A stretch of 64,000 nt of DNA from Bombyx mori (GCF_030269925.1 NC_085107.1:744001-808000); one strand, 5' to 3'. Counted from the first letter of the stretch, positions 9,741 through 21,412 are shown. Numbers and translations are program-made. Notes: generated by a model from the letters alone, not told the origin.

Positions 9741-10770
9741 ATGTTTAATTCTCATCGGAATTGAGGCTATTTCGGACCGGAATAACCGGAACTACCGGTT
9801 GGAAGAGAGGATAGCCGTTCGAAGAGAGGATTCGGATTTGGAGCAGAAATAGAAAGGCACTCGTATGAAGGAGCCTCAAGTCACAACATAATATCTTATC
9901 ATCGATAAAACAATGTGTTTCAGAACTTTAATAAAAGACACTTATGAGTTTTTATTGTTTGTTGATGTATTTTTATCAAAAAACATTTTTTTTTTATTTG
10001 ACATAGCGTCATGTTTAATATTATTGGAATCAGATAGCTTTGTTCGTTTCTATCTATGTATTTCAAAAGACGATTAAATCGTTTACGACTTAAGATAAAC
10101 TATTTAATCTTCTGCGGTCACGTAAATTTTGTAGTATCGAAAATGTCAAAATATACAGAAATGTTTTGAATATTTTTTTAGACTCATGGAAGCTCTAAAA
10201 ATAGATTTGTTATGGTTATCAACATGCATATTGTATTTTTTTTTATTGAGAGATGCACAGTTAATATTTTGTTTAGTGTCAACCCTATTTAGTTCTTGCG
10301 CTTTGGAAATTCGGATATAAAGCCCTTATCTGCGTATGAACGGATGCTGCGAGGAAATTACTTCTGACACAGCCGATGATCTAAGCACAGCCTCGCCGTT
10401 TCATGTATTTTCTAAATCAGCGTCAAAGGGGCTTTAATGTCATTTTTGAAATAAATATATACTGCATGAACAAAGAATATCTTTCTTGTTTAGATATATT
10501 CTCAAAGGGCTTTGAGAAAAACGGTCAGCAGCTTACGATAAGGTTATGCCAGTAAAGGCCTTGCCTTAGATATTATTCTCCTTATACTCGTAGTACCGTC
10601 CCCCGTTGAAGGTTACCACCGATTAGGGTTATTTCTACTTTAGAAATTTTTACTCGGAACACAGAGCAGACTCTCCTATTTTAACTGGTATATATTTTTT
10701 AGCCCGACATGTCTTGCCTAACTCGTACTCAAGTAGAGCCTAAAAATATGTGTGGTGTCGTGGGTCACCG
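9741..10770. other. Unique spacer
   Basis: No gene or repeat family recognised. A near-repeat gaagagagga occurs twice about 21 bp apart at 9802-9831. Confidence 0.4.
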
Positions 10771-10774
10771 GATA

Positions 10775-11154
10775 GGAACGAAGTTCCTTACTATAAAAAT
10801 ATTAATTTTAAGTTCTATTCGAGGTATAAAGAAAATAAAACTGGAGGTTTTGCAACAACCCACGGTCATTCGGTAACGTGCGTATTATGGTACACTTCAT
10901 TCACGGTTGTTTCCATAAGAGTTAGTGTATTGCGCAAACGAAGACTCTAAGATCGTGGTCAATGGATGATGAAAAAAATATGTTTTTTTTTGTACGCTAT
11001 TACAACTTAAGTCGTACACTGTGTGCATTATTAATTTGTACGTTATTACAAAGTTAAGTCGCACACTGTGTGCATTACTAATAAAAATCTTACGTTACGG
11101 ACGTTTTTCCCGCTTAGGGTACCCTCCGCATCGTCCCATAAGAAACTTCGTTCC
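10775..11154. mobile_element. Possible inverted-repeat element
   Basis: ggaacgaagttcctta at 10775-10790 and its near-perfect reverse complement taagaaacttcgttcc at 11139-11154 bound 380 bases. Inside lies a tandem duplication of about 46 bp (10992-11084, around gtacactgtgtgcatta). Termini and target duplication are not clear. Confidence 0.35.
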
Positions 11155-11569
11155 AGCAAATAAAAAGCCAATTGCACATTTAATTTTACAACATCTTATA
11201 ACATCAAATCTGCAGCATGCAAAATATAATTGTAGATATAATTCAAAGTACTATAATTAATTGCAACGACATTTTAAATGAAACAGTGTAGATTGTAACG
11301 ATTGCGTGTAACAGATGCGTGAGTCGAAGGTTCAAGAAAAAGTGTGCCAGGATTTATTATAGCCGACGACTCAACCTACCGACCCGCTTGTTTCTAGATA
11401 ATGCCGGCCATGTTATGAACTTAAATCACTATTTCAAATCCACTTCTTATTGTGAACCAAACTACTTTCCGATCGGTGATAAAATGAACGTTAATATCAA
11501 GTGTCTGATTTTTCTAATCTAGTTTCGTAATTAGGACTAGGATCAAGTCGTTATCGTAGCCTCTAGATA

Positions 11570-11625
11570 TCTTAATGTGAATTCTGCTACCCATCTTATG
11601 GTATTAGTTCGAAGTCTCGATTGCA
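11570..11625 (-). mobile_element. Ancient Bm1-like fragment
   Basis: cttaatgtgaattctgctac, ccatcttatggtattagttc and gaagtctc match the middle of minus-strand Bm1 loosely. Confidence 0.35.
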
Positions 11626-11884
11626 TTTCGTCATTGCTGGACCACCTTACCCCAGGAATACACAGAATCGTTTATATGTTACGTATATGAGCTTACAATA
11701 TGCCATATCAGCATACCATCAAAATGACAATGAAAAGTGCTATGACCCGTCTGGCGTTTTTCTGAGCTCATAGATATCACAACATGATTTTTAATAGTAT
11801 TAAATAGCTGAGAACAAATCACGCACGGTCATCCGGCCCCAAATTAGGATTCCTTATATTATGACTGATACCAGAGACTGATAT

Positions 11885-12032
11885 ATGTTTAAATATTGAT
11901 GTATATAGATAGTAAACACCCAAACATAGAGCAAACAAACCTGTTCATTACATGAACATTTGCTCGAATCGAAGTCACGACTCTCGGTGCAAAAGTCAGG
12001 GGCGCTAACTGCTAGACCACCAAGTCAATCGG
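11885..12032 (-). mobile_element. tRNA-derived SINE
   Basis: On the minus strand a tRNA-like head starts near 12032. It carries an A-box-like TGGTCTAGCAGTTAGCG (12002-12018) and a B-box-like GACTTCGATTC (11965-11975), spaced as in a polymerase III promoter. Downstream comes atgttcatgtaatgaacagg, tttgtttgctctatgtttgg and gtgtttac, a tail shared by many lepidopteran repeats. The acceptor stem does not close and the B box is imperfect, so this is a SINE, not a working tRNA gene. Confidence 0.7.
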
Positions 12033-12480
12033 TGGTACAGTACCATGATTGCTACCCTTCACTCTTATTGAAATCGACCTTACCTAGTTAAAATTAGAAC
12101 TCTCATAACTTAGACCGTACGCAAACTTACCCGGTCCTGTCCTGAGCGAAAAAAATAAATTATACTTTTCTTTTGAAATTACTTTCTTTAATTCTCTTTA
12201 TTTATGTATCTACCAGACCCGATACAATATTACAGCGATACTTATTTAGATTAAAACTGTAAATTCTGCCATTTTTAGTTTACCATGCTCAATCGTAGCT
12301 AGTAAATAGTAGTAACCTTTTCGTTTTACGCGACACTAGATGTTCGTATCACCTCTGGCTAAATAATTGAGCATCTATTAAATATAACAATTTACTAAGA
12401 ATTATCAAATCGAAATTAAACGAAATAATTTACACGAACTAATATTCACGACAAGTGCACGTCAGCTCAATCTCACGACT
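12033..12480. other. Unique spacer
   Basis: Nothing recognised in this AT-rich stretch. Confidence 0.4.
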
Positions 12481-12483
12481 GTA

Positions 12484-12772
12484 GTTTTTTTTATGTTTGA
12501 GGGATTAGGTACTGGTGGCCCGGAGGCCTTTCCAGTCTCACTAAGGCAAGTGGACGAGCAAGGGCTCAGCCAGGAGGAGTGGGATTTGCTAACAGCTACC
12601 CGAGCGCCTCCAAAGGAGACCTAACAACTCAAGAGTAACCGCTACGCGAATGAATCTACTACCGGACTGGAATCGCGACCCGCCGTGAAGATCCGGCGAG
12701 AAACTCAGCGGGCTGATGTTTAGGTTATGTTGCACGTCGAACTCTTTGTCGAGTTCGACGAGTTTGTAAGTG
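12484..12772 (-). mobile_element. Jockey-like LINE 3' end
   Basis: Same family as the LINE at 60004-61747. The minus strand has ctcgtcgaactcgacaaaga, then ccgctgagtttctcgccgga, ttgttaggtctcctttggag, gcgctcgggtagctgttagc and gccaccagtacc, before a short A run (plus-strand poly-T at 12485). Only the ORF2 end and 3' UTR remain. Confidence 0.85.
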
Positions 12773-13985
12773 TGGTTCTTCTTGAATTTACAATAAGGAA
12801 AAATGTAAAAAATGCATCTCTTACAATAATGTTGGAGCACTTTTTTACAACGAATAGTTGTGATGCTATTTAATCTTACTGTTAATGCGTATGTTACTGC
12901 TCTACGAAACATTTAGTTTTAAAATGTATTATTTAATTAGCGCTGTCAGAATTAATTTGGCGTGTTTAATTAAAATTAACATTAATATATTTAACAAATT
13001 TGTCTGTAAGCTAATATTTTAACACTGCATTGGTTATTCAAGTAAAGTCTTAAATTGCAGTAAAATTTTGGTACACTAGCTGAATATGTAAAATATAAAA
13101 GTGTCAAATCGACATTTTGTTATAGTAATACTGGATGAAGCATAGCTATTTACTACAATGTAATTGGTGCTTAAGTATTTTGTAATAAAATTTATAATTC
13201 TATTTGAACGAAAAGTTATAATGCTTTTTAACACTATGGTAATGACATGACCTGTACACAAGTATTTATCTATGTAAAGGAAACTTTCAACGTAATTTCT
13301 ATAAACTTCAATACGTGTCATTTAGCTTCAAATTTGAACAGGGACAAAAAAAACAGCTTGTGTGTGTTGACTTTACTTACGCCAGTTAAGAATTAAAACA
13401 AGCTTACTTACGCCAGTTAAGAATTGAAACAATTGATTGAATAAAGTTAACTTATTTATCTTTAATAATTAAAGTATCGAAATCGAGCAGGTTCCCTTCG
13501 ATGCATCGTATATGACTTTGAAGCAGGCGAGTAGCTAAGCTTTCAGCTTGAAGTGACAAACTTATATAATACACTGAATATTTAAGACAAGGGACAAGAT
13601 AATAAAATAAAATAATCAATATGACGGAAAAAGGCAGTGTATGGTGCACCTGTGCGTTCCAAACAAGGTATTATATGCACTGTACAAGGACTTATTGTCT
13701 ATTGGCAATTACTCGTTAATGAAGATGAATGACGGAGATAAGAGCAAGTCGAATCTGAGTAACTTTAGGGGCACAGTCTGTTAGCGTGACTCATAAGATA
13801 TTTTAGTAAAACCTGAACATATTTCTTTATTTTCCTGTTCATCTCCGACAAGTCTGATGATGCCAAGAGACCTTGAAATATGAATTTTCAATTGTGTTTT
13901 CTAATATTCAAACTAGAACTATTGAATGCTCGCGCCGTTTTAGTCTAATAAAACAATGACAACCTCCACCAGCAATATTAAGATT
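12773..13985. other. Unique AT-rich spacer
   Basis: No gene recognised. 13373-13434 holds a tandem duplication with period 31 around ttacttacgccagttaagaa. Confidence 0.45.
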
Positions 13986-13989
13986 AAGG

Positions 13990-14080
13990 TGCGTCTTTTT
14001 TGTTGCCTTTTATGTCAGACGATCACACAGCACTCCTGGTAGTGAGTACTCATAGTCGCTCATGGACATCAGCAATGCGT
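13990..14080 (-). mobile_element. Decayed LINE 3' end (family of 2440)
   Basis: gttgccttttatgtcagacg, tggtagtgagtactcatagt and cgctcatggacatcagcaat follow the 3' tail of the CR1/jockey-like family with about one change in four. Confidence 0.55.
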
Positions 14081-14555
14081 TTCACGTATTTTTCTGAGCT
14101 CTATGATAAATGTTTCGGCGGCAAAGGCAACGCAAAATGATATTTGGAACTTAACATGATAAAAAGTCTTGTGTCTTACTATTTGATGACGATAGTTCGG
14201 ATCAGGCGTCATGCTAATTCAACAAGCAGGAAACCCGAAATACCCGAATCCGTCAAGGTTCGCAACACAAAAACCACATAACAAACGCTCCATGATTTGT
14301 GACTCGACACCTTATGCCCATCTACGTAGAGTCTGCTTTCATAAACACGTAATACTTATGAAATAACGATAAGACACACATCGTGTGGCTTGGATACAGT
14401 TGAGAGTAGATTTTCAATGCCTTTCACTAGATGAATCCTGACGTTTGCAGATACCGTGCCCGACTATGTGAAAATGTAGGTAGTATGTACGTAATTGGTA
14501 CCTGTTGTAATGTAGAATTCGAATGGGTGTCTTTGGATTGGCAGTTAACTTCAAA

Positions 14556-14974
14556 TCTTTAAATTAATACGTAAAGCAAAAATTTTGTATCCCATTTTAC
14601 GAAAATTGCGCGGACGGAGGACTATGCAATTTTCCACACTTATAGAGAATATACAGAAGAAGTGCATAACGCTAATATTTTTTTTAAATAATGCATAAAA
14701 GATACATTAAATCGATAAAGAAAATATTACACACACTACGTACCATGTATTTGACGCACACACGCATGCATACTATTTATTGTCAAACTTTTGTTCTTGA
14801 CGTCTGTTGTCAAATTGAGAATAGATTAAATATTATTTGTCTTTGTTAATATTTTTTAAAGTGTAGTCTTGGCGAAATTTTTGATTATATAAGTATAAAA
14901 TACAATCATAATAGTGTACAAACTTACAATTCCAATTAATTATAGTCGAATTTCGACTACTGCGGGATCTCTAG
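14556..14974 (+). mobile_element. Non-autonomous Helitron, family A copy 1
   Basis: Starts TCTTTAAATTAATACG after an A and ends tagtcgaatttcgactactg cgggatctCTAG before a T. The 3' stem AGTCGAA/TTCGACT ends 13 bases before the terminal CTAG. This fits Helitron termini and the A/T insertion rule. Family A has six copies here: 14556, 21035, 25715 (minus), 33369, 34479 and 36074. No coding capacity. Confidence 0.8.
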
Positions 14975-15040
14975 TACGATTAAAGAGATAATTTGACAGA
15001 ACAGTTACTAAGTTCTTATTATTAAATACTATGAATTTAT

Positions 15041-15300
15041 TACCGGGCGGGGTACCACCACCCCGTCTATTTACTGGTGGTAGGACCTCTTGTGAGCCCG
15101 CACGGGTGGGTACCACCACCCCGCCTATTTCTGCCGTTGCGTTTCGGTTTGAAGGGTGGGGTAGCCGTTGTATCTATACTGAGACCTTAGAACTTATATC
15201 TCAACGTGGGTGGCGCATTTACGTTGTAGATGTCTATGGGCTTCAGTAATCACTTAACACCAGGTGCGTTGTAAGCTCGTCCACCCATCTAGCAATAAAT
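15041..15300 (+). mobile_element. Bm1 SINE with a duplicated head
   Basis: The full copy runs from actggtggtaggacctcttg at 15073 to ccacccatctagcaataaat at 15300. Directly upstream, 15041-15071 repeats the gggtaccaccaccccgtcta segment of the 5' region, so the head is partly duplicated. An in-frame reading over the SINE is not a gene. Confidence 0.85.
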
Positions 15301-15600
15301 AATCACAATAATAAAGTCCTAGGTTTGTTTATATAAGCGAAAACTTTGCTTTATATGTATTATAATCAATTAGTTCTGCACTAAGCTGATGCTGTGCTGT
15401 TACTGTACTGTATGGTCCATGGGCCGCTGTGATTACAACAACGTGTCACCCGCAGTCAGTCTTACTTCGACTAGATCCCGCATTTGTTGGTGGCGAAAAT
15501 CTATTTTGATAATTATACTTGTTGATATATAATATACTTACATGAATTTTATTGCGACGGTCCATCTTACTTTATAAAATAGGTGTATAATATTGTGAAT
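15301..15600. other. Unique spacer
   Basis: No gene recognised; AT-rich. Confidence 0.35.
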
Positions 15601-15609
15601 GAAATGGTT

Positions 15610-15760
15610 ATTCTGAGGAGCGATAAATCGGACGGCGGCGTCGCCCCTCCGCGTCCGAAATGAAAGATTTACAGCGGCATATAACCGGTTATGGAAACCG
15701 TTATCCGTTGCCGGACGAACCGGTTTTAAGGTTTTTTTTTTGTATCCGGTTTTGTGAGGT
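15610..15760. promoter_or_regulatory. GC-rich patch with two Grainyhead-type sites
   Basis: In AT-rich DNA this stretch (cggacggcggcgtcgcccct and following) is GC-rich and carries the palindrome AACCGGTT twice, at 15683-15690 and 15718-15725, with a related tccggtttt at 15748. AACCGGTT matches the insect Grainyhead/CP2 consensus. It matches none of the repeat families here. It may be a host enhancer or promoter; this is inference from motifs only. Confidence 0.35.
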
Positions 15761-16110
15761 AATTTCTTTTTACAAGGAAATTGCAGTGTCCTCTTTTATG
15801 TACGGTCGTATTAATTTGTAATTAAGCATTTCGAAATTGTCAGTTGAAAATTTCAGTGTTATAATTTTCCGCAGTGGATACGGCTGGCTTATTCAGTCTT
15901 AAGAAAACCGGATGAGGAACGTTTGTACAACAAAGGCTCTTATCAAAGTAATGATGAGTTTAATGATAGCACTAGGCGGGGCGAGATACTTGCCTCAGCT
16001 CGTTCCGTTTTATTATTGTTATTCTTTTTACTAGGTATTCTTTGTGCACTAAAATTGTGGATTAGCTGATAAAAACCAAAAACCAACATAAGTATAAAGG
16101 ACAAAAAAGG
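15761..16110. other. Unique spacer
   Basis: No gene recognised. Confidence 0.35.
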
Positions 16111-16114
16111 AACA

Positions 16115-16490
16115 GCTCTTTGGAGCCTCTGGGTCTGCGGAGGGACTTCGGTTCCCTCTGTATTTTATACCGTATGTTCCATGGGGAGTGCTCTGAGGAA
16201 TTGTTCGAGATGATACCGGCATCTCGTTTTTACCATCGCACCGCCCGCCACCGGAGTAGAGTTCATCCATACTACCTACCATCCGGCTATGGAATGAGCT
16301 CCCCTTCACGGTGTTTCCCGAGCGCTATGACATGTCCTTCTTCAAACGAGGCTTGTGGAGAGTATTAAGCGGTAGGCAGCGGCTTGGCTCTGCCCCTGGC
16401 ATTGCTGAAGTCCATGGGCGACGGTAACCACTCACCATCAGGTGGGCCGTATGCCCGTCTGCCTATAAAGGCAATAAAAAAAAAACCTTC
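16115..16490 (+). pseudogene. LINE RT C-terminal fragment with internal deletion
   Basis: Plus-strand copy of the 2440 family. It opens with LEPLGLRRDFGSLCILYRMF, then FHGECSEELFEMIPASRFYH and RTARHRSRVHPYYL. At about 16278 roughly 60 bases present in the 2.4-kb copy (coding LEPLRSSTVRFQRSFLP) are missing, and the frame shifts. The DNA goes on with atccggctatggaatgagct to ggcttgtggagagtattaag, then the 3' tail ctgcctataaaggcaataaa and poly(A). The junction ctacc is shared by both ends of the lost piece, which suggests microhomology-mediated deletion. Confidence 0.85.
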
Positions 16491-16696
16491 GGTAGTAACG
16501 TTATTTCATAAGTTCTTTTCATATCTAATGACTACAATAGGGATTTTCAAAAAAAATTTAAATTGAGTTGACTTTGATTATTGCCTTCTCCGTATAGTAC
16601 ACTTGAGCTGTGTCTGCCATTGCTGAACTTCACGAACTATGATAATGTCCTATTCATCATCAGCTGAATTCATCTTCATTGGAAATATAAATAAAT

Positions 16697-17032
16697 AATA
16701 GTTTCAAAAAAGTAACAAAATACGCTTTTATAGAAAAATACGCTTTTATAGAAAATCCAACTAAAAAATAGAAAATAAATTTTAATAAATTTGAATTAAA
16801 AATAGTGTAAGCAAAAATTATTATATTGTAAGAAAGCGTGGGGTGCTTTTCAGGATATTATAAAAAAAAACCCTATTTTACTCATATCTGTTCATAAAAT
16901 ATTTATAGCTACTTTTACAATAAAATCATTTTTTCTTACACTATTTTTAATTCAAATTTATAAAAAAATATTTTCTATTTTTAGTTGGATTTTCTAAAAA
17001 AGGGAATTTTGTTAGTTTTTTTAAACTATTAT
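16697..17032. repeat. Long AT-rich foldback (inverted repeat)
   Basis: The left arm (16697-16820) and the reverse complement of the right arm (16926-17032) share tagaaaatccaactaaaaa, atagaaaat, aaatttgaattaaaaatagt and gtaa. The loop is about 105 bases. The left arm also has an 18-bp tandem repeat (tacgcttttatagaaaaa twice at 16729-16764) absent from the right arm. Likely a non-autonomous foldback DNA transposon; the following 17040-17180 (ccgttttggagggggtcaaa) may belong to it. Confidence 0.65.
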
Positions 17033-17515
17033 ATAATTTTCATTTTTTAGTTAAATTTCAATTTTTCTTTATCTATTTTTTTAATATTGAATTGTCATCG
17101 GTCCTTAATAAGTATATCAAATTTCGAGTTAATCCGCCGTTTTGGAGGGGGTCAAAATCATGTTCAAAGATTCCGTTACAAACATACATACGTCTGAAGC
17201 TAATAAAAGCGTTTTAAAAAGAAAATTAACACACATACTGGTAATTTCGCTTGTGAACATTCGACATGATTAACAATTAAGTTCAAGCTCGTCCACGATG
17301 TACATGTGTATATAAAAACAAATAATCGAGCCGGAATGCTTAGTCCGAAATCCAAATATTGAACCTTTCCTCTTGGCGGTTGAGCAAACATTGCTTTCCG
17401 CAGCTCTAATTAAATAAGGGTCAAATTAAATCAAATACTATGTGTTGCATAACATTGACATTATTAATTTCGGTTCAATTAGGATTATACGTAGTTTACG
17501 ATGAAAATATAATAC

Positions 17516-18172
17516 CTATAGTAGAATTATTTTGTCCGTGCATTTTGGGTCACAAAAAATCGGAGCGGTGCAGGGAGTATTTCGCTCTCCCTTTCACTCA
17601 CGAGCCTTATGAACGGGCATAGTGATGCGCATTATTGTTGTCGATAGTGTATTTAATTTTGTTATTTTGTGGGTTAGTGATAAAAATGAAAGACAAAAAC
17701 AACTTATACCACATATCGCCGCAGTAAGTTAACGAGAATGGCAGAAATCAACACTTTGAAACTTTTCGGGATCTATTCTCATTTCAGTGAAAAATTATAG
17801 CACATTGTTGATAATAACACGTGCTTGTGCTGGTATTTTTTGCCAACAAGCAAAATATTTGGATAAATTCTGCCGTTTTGGTACAAAACAAAGGAGTAGC
17901 CATTGTGTCACTATAGAAATTCAGAGAGCGAATGCACAAAATCAAATTTCTCTTCGACATATGTACTATAATTTGCAGGTAGGTACAACAAATGATTCAT
18001 AACATAACAATGTCTCACCACTCTTCGTATACCGCTCCGCCGCCGTGTACCTGCCTTCGATGACTCATTTGTTTTTATCGACAATGGCGTTGCGCCCGCG
18101 CAACATGCTCACCGCCCTAGCCGGGCTATGTTTTATGACCCAAACTGCACGTACAAAATAATTCTACTATAG
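17516..18172. mobile_element. 657-bp TIR DNA transposon, non-autonomous
   Basis: Terminal inverted repeats of about 40 bp: ctatagtagaattattttgt ccgtgcattttgggtca at the left, and a right end whose reverse complement reads ctatagtagaattattttgt acgtgcagtttgggtca. Taking TA as target duplication gives ends at TAGTAG. The interior has a GC-rich right end (ttgcgcccgcgcaacatgct). Its longest frame, 71 codons, shows no transposase motif. Superfamily unknown. Confidence 0.75.
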
Positions 18173-18330
18173 TTGCGGTACCGATTATCGAATAGAAGTC
18201 TTCGCCAATAACATTAGGTTCATGAATAACGAATCAACGTCGCGTCATACATCATTGATGGCTGTGATTGGCCAACGATGACGTCATATCGCACGAACCA
18301 ATAACAAATCAGGAAACGCAATAGTGGCAC
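18173..18330. promoter_or_regulatory. CRE and inverted CCAAT cluster
   Basis: A perfect cAMP-response-type palindrome TGACGTCA (18279-18286) lies between ATTGG (18267-18271) and CCAAT (18298-18302), with catcattgatg about 29 bases upstream. This arrangement recalls a promoter, but no exon follows that I can recognise. Confidence 0.3.
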
Positions 18331-19385
18331 CAATTGTCAAAATATAAAAAAAATATTACACGAAGAAAAAAGATGGACGCGCATGTCAATTCTATATTTG
18401 TAAAATAATTAAAAATAATATAATTAGTATTTGAAGAAGTAAACGCATTTATTAATTTTCCTGGCCACCTCAAGATACCTCTAAGAAATAGACGCAACAT
18501 ACACGCTATATGGCCCTACAGTACCTCTTCTAGTAACCTTGAGGGATGATACTACATTCTCCAAGCGAGACAGCACACACCTTCACTACCTCAACACGCT
18601 ACTACTACCCACCGCACATGATCAGTACTAAGTTACCCGGCGTGTCTGATAACGCTTCTGGCGTCTTTAGTGACTTACAATCACGTACCTATACTTACTG
18701 GCATATTCATTGGTCTTCGAGGGTATATTGAGGCCGAGAAAACCCGAATCACTGTAAAGTAAATTTCAAGAACTCTACCCGATATAAAAGCTGCACGCAA
18801 CACATTCCGGACCATCGGTTCGGCGAGTAATGACGCTCGCTCGGTCGCAAAATCTTGCCTTTTCGTTGGAAGAAGATAGCAATCACGTTTCCTGTAACTG
18901 ATGTATTTCCTGAAGCTTCCCCGAGCTGCAGACTCGATTAACAACAATCTCAAAGCCTCACCTCGAGTTTATTGTGTACAAAGCTTTTTTTCACCGGTAT
19001 TCGGAAGTTTTATGAGATATCTTTTTTTTTTCGTTTCTCTAGATGATCAACCTATCTCATTTCTCTGGCATTAATTAGATATCGAAACCCCATAGACACT
19101 AGAACCCGATTTATGAAACCGACATTGTATAGTGGCTGCCCTATTCTTCGAACGAGAACGCACAAGTACCAGAAGAAATTACAGGCGCGATGCTGGTATG
19201 TGACCGTGCGGACCTTGACACGTGACTTATAGGACTTCTTGATATGGAACAGAATACAGAATACCAGTCATACGAATCCAATAATCATCGAAATTAGGTG
19301 CCAAAGTCGCGACGTAAATTTGTTCCATGGTTCATCAACACTAAGTGGGTCGTAAGATGAAATGAATTGAAATATCTTGTCAGTT
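18331..19385. other. Unique spacer
   Basis: No gene recognised. Several short frames of about 60-90 codons lack any family resemblance. Confidence 0.4.
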
Positions 19386-19389
19386 GTAA

Positions 19390-19500
19390 GTATTACGCCA
19401 TCATTATCATCATCATCAGCCCACAGTCGTCCACTGCTAGTCATAGGCTTCTTCCAATCCACACCACTGAGCCCGGCCTTCGGCTCTTCTGATCGTCTTC
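19390..19500 (-). pseudogene. LINE ORF2 C-terminal end (decayed)
   Basis: On the minus strand the frame ends WCGLEEAYD*QWTTVG followed by two stops. The closing EAYxxQWTxVG signature is shared with 24405-24485 and 27900-27988 and is typical of RTE-like LINEs in moths. One internal stop replaces an expected codon. The gatgatgatgat that follows is the repeat often found after this end. Confidence 0.65.
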
Positions 19501-21034
19501 CTGCTGGCCATTATTTATTACTAATTATTACGCCAAGCAATTACTATTCCACATACGGGGCCATGATTACAAAGTGCACGTTTTACCACATGAATGCACT
19601 GCTTCATCCTAGCTTCCTAGTTAGCGGAGTAATTAATTAATGTAGCCACATCCTTAGTTGTGTTTCTGTTGCTATTTGATAGAGCATATTGACAATGTGC
19701 GGTGACGTCTCATAAGCTTGATTGTATCGAGAGATAGTGGAAACTAGGCAATTATTGAAGGGATACGAAGCGTCTGTGGGTCTCATCGGCAGAGTCCCGT
19801 ATTGTACGCTGCTAACGCTACCTAATTAATATTTCGATTTCAGGTTTCAAGATCATTTCAGCTGATAACAGCTTATCAACAAATAAATTGTAGTCTTCTA
19901 TAATCAAATATAAAGTACTATAATAATAATGATAGACAAGGGAAAAAGAGTCAGAGTTTAAAAAAAAAAATACATGTGTACAGGACAAAATAACAAAAAA
20001 GGGATTTTGATATAATATTATAATTGCTTACACGTTTTACTGCGCCCGTTAAAAGTTATAATTTGCATTAACAGCGATTAGTTGCTTTAACCTAAATAAA
20101 GATGACCTGAAGAACCATAACAGAGTCTCGTGTTAAAAGCCTAACATTTAATTTGCGTTCAACTTAACTAATTATAACTTGCGAAACTTCCTAATAAATG
20201 AACTCTGAATATTTTATCTCGTTCCGTGCATGTGAAGACTTCGAACAGCGCTAGGGGCGCGGGCGGCCGCAAACTTATAATGATAATAGTTATACATTCA
20301 TAAAGTGAACTAACTTTCCTTTGTAATGGAGTGTCTTCGGGAACACCGGTGGTAATGGCTGTCAAAGAAACAGGAAGAGGACGATAAACAGAAACTAACT
20401 TAAGTCACTCGAGTACAGACAAAAATGAACCTTTACTTTTGTAATTAAAACATTATTTTCAATGTAGCTGGAGAACTGTTATCTACGTCTAAAACTTAAT
20501 GTTATTTTGGTTACATTACTGTTTTAACAAGGCGAATCGAGGCAAATCAAATAAATAAAAAAATATTCAACATAAATGAAAGTACATATTTGTTGAACGT
20601 CAAAAGAACTACCTCCAATTCACAAGAACTAGCCTTCGTCCTGAGAAGAATTGGCAAGAAACTCAGCGGGCAACAAATATTGATAGGCTTATTCGTTTAC
20701 GAATAGTATGCGTTTTCTCGTAAAATTTTGATGTATTACGTGTAAAGACACGAACCCACCAGATTACTGATGATGCGACGGATTGAGACGCTGTACGGTT
20801 GAAAACATACATCGGCACCTCGCGAACTATTACCACAAATCTGAGTGTCTAGTCTTGATTGTTTTATTACTGTCATTTACAGCGCTTAGATTTTTGCCGC
20901 AAAGCAGAGTGCGTTCTGGTTCTATGAAGCGGGAAAACCTTCTTAATATATTACAATACATTTGAAATTTGGATCTCGTATACTCTACTGTCAGTGTCAG
21001 ACTGGTAACTTGACCAATGTCAAAGTCTATTGCA
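19501..21034. other. Unique spacer
   Basis: No gene recognised. At 20640-20680, gagaagaattggcaagaaac tcagcggg resembles a piece found near jockey-like ORF2 ends (see 12.7 kb); too short to assign. Confidence 0.4.
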
Positions 21035-21412
21035 TCTATATATTAATACGTGAAAAACTTTGTACCCCTTTTGATGAAAATTGCGCCGCCGGAGGATATG
21101 AAATTAGATGAATAGTATAGAATAATTTTTTTTCAATTATGTATAAAAAAATACACTGAATCAATAAATAAAACATTACACACACTACCGTGTATTTGAC
21201 ACATACACGCATATATACTCTTTTGTTTATCGATAAAATCTGTAGTCAAATTAAGAATAGATTATATTGTTAGTCTTTAATATTATTTGTCTACAGTGTA
21301 GCTTTGACGAAATCTGTTATTAACGAAGTATTTGATAATAGAACCATAATAATTGTCAAACTTATAATTTCAATTAATTATTGTCGAATTTCAACTACTG
21401 GAGGATCACTAG
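21035..21412 (+). mobile_element. Helitron family A copy 2
   Basis: Begins TCTATATATTAATACGTGAA after an A and ends with the degenerate stem gtcgaatttcaact, then ggaggatcaCTAG before a T. About 40 bp shorter than its sisters through small deletions. Confidence 0.8.

Noticed and set aside
11965..12032. Possible tRNA gene
   Set aside because: A and B boxes are visible, but the acceptor stem does not pair and a SINE tail follows.
15031..15249. 72-codon frame
   Set aside because: Lies wholly in a Bm1 SINE, which is non-coding.
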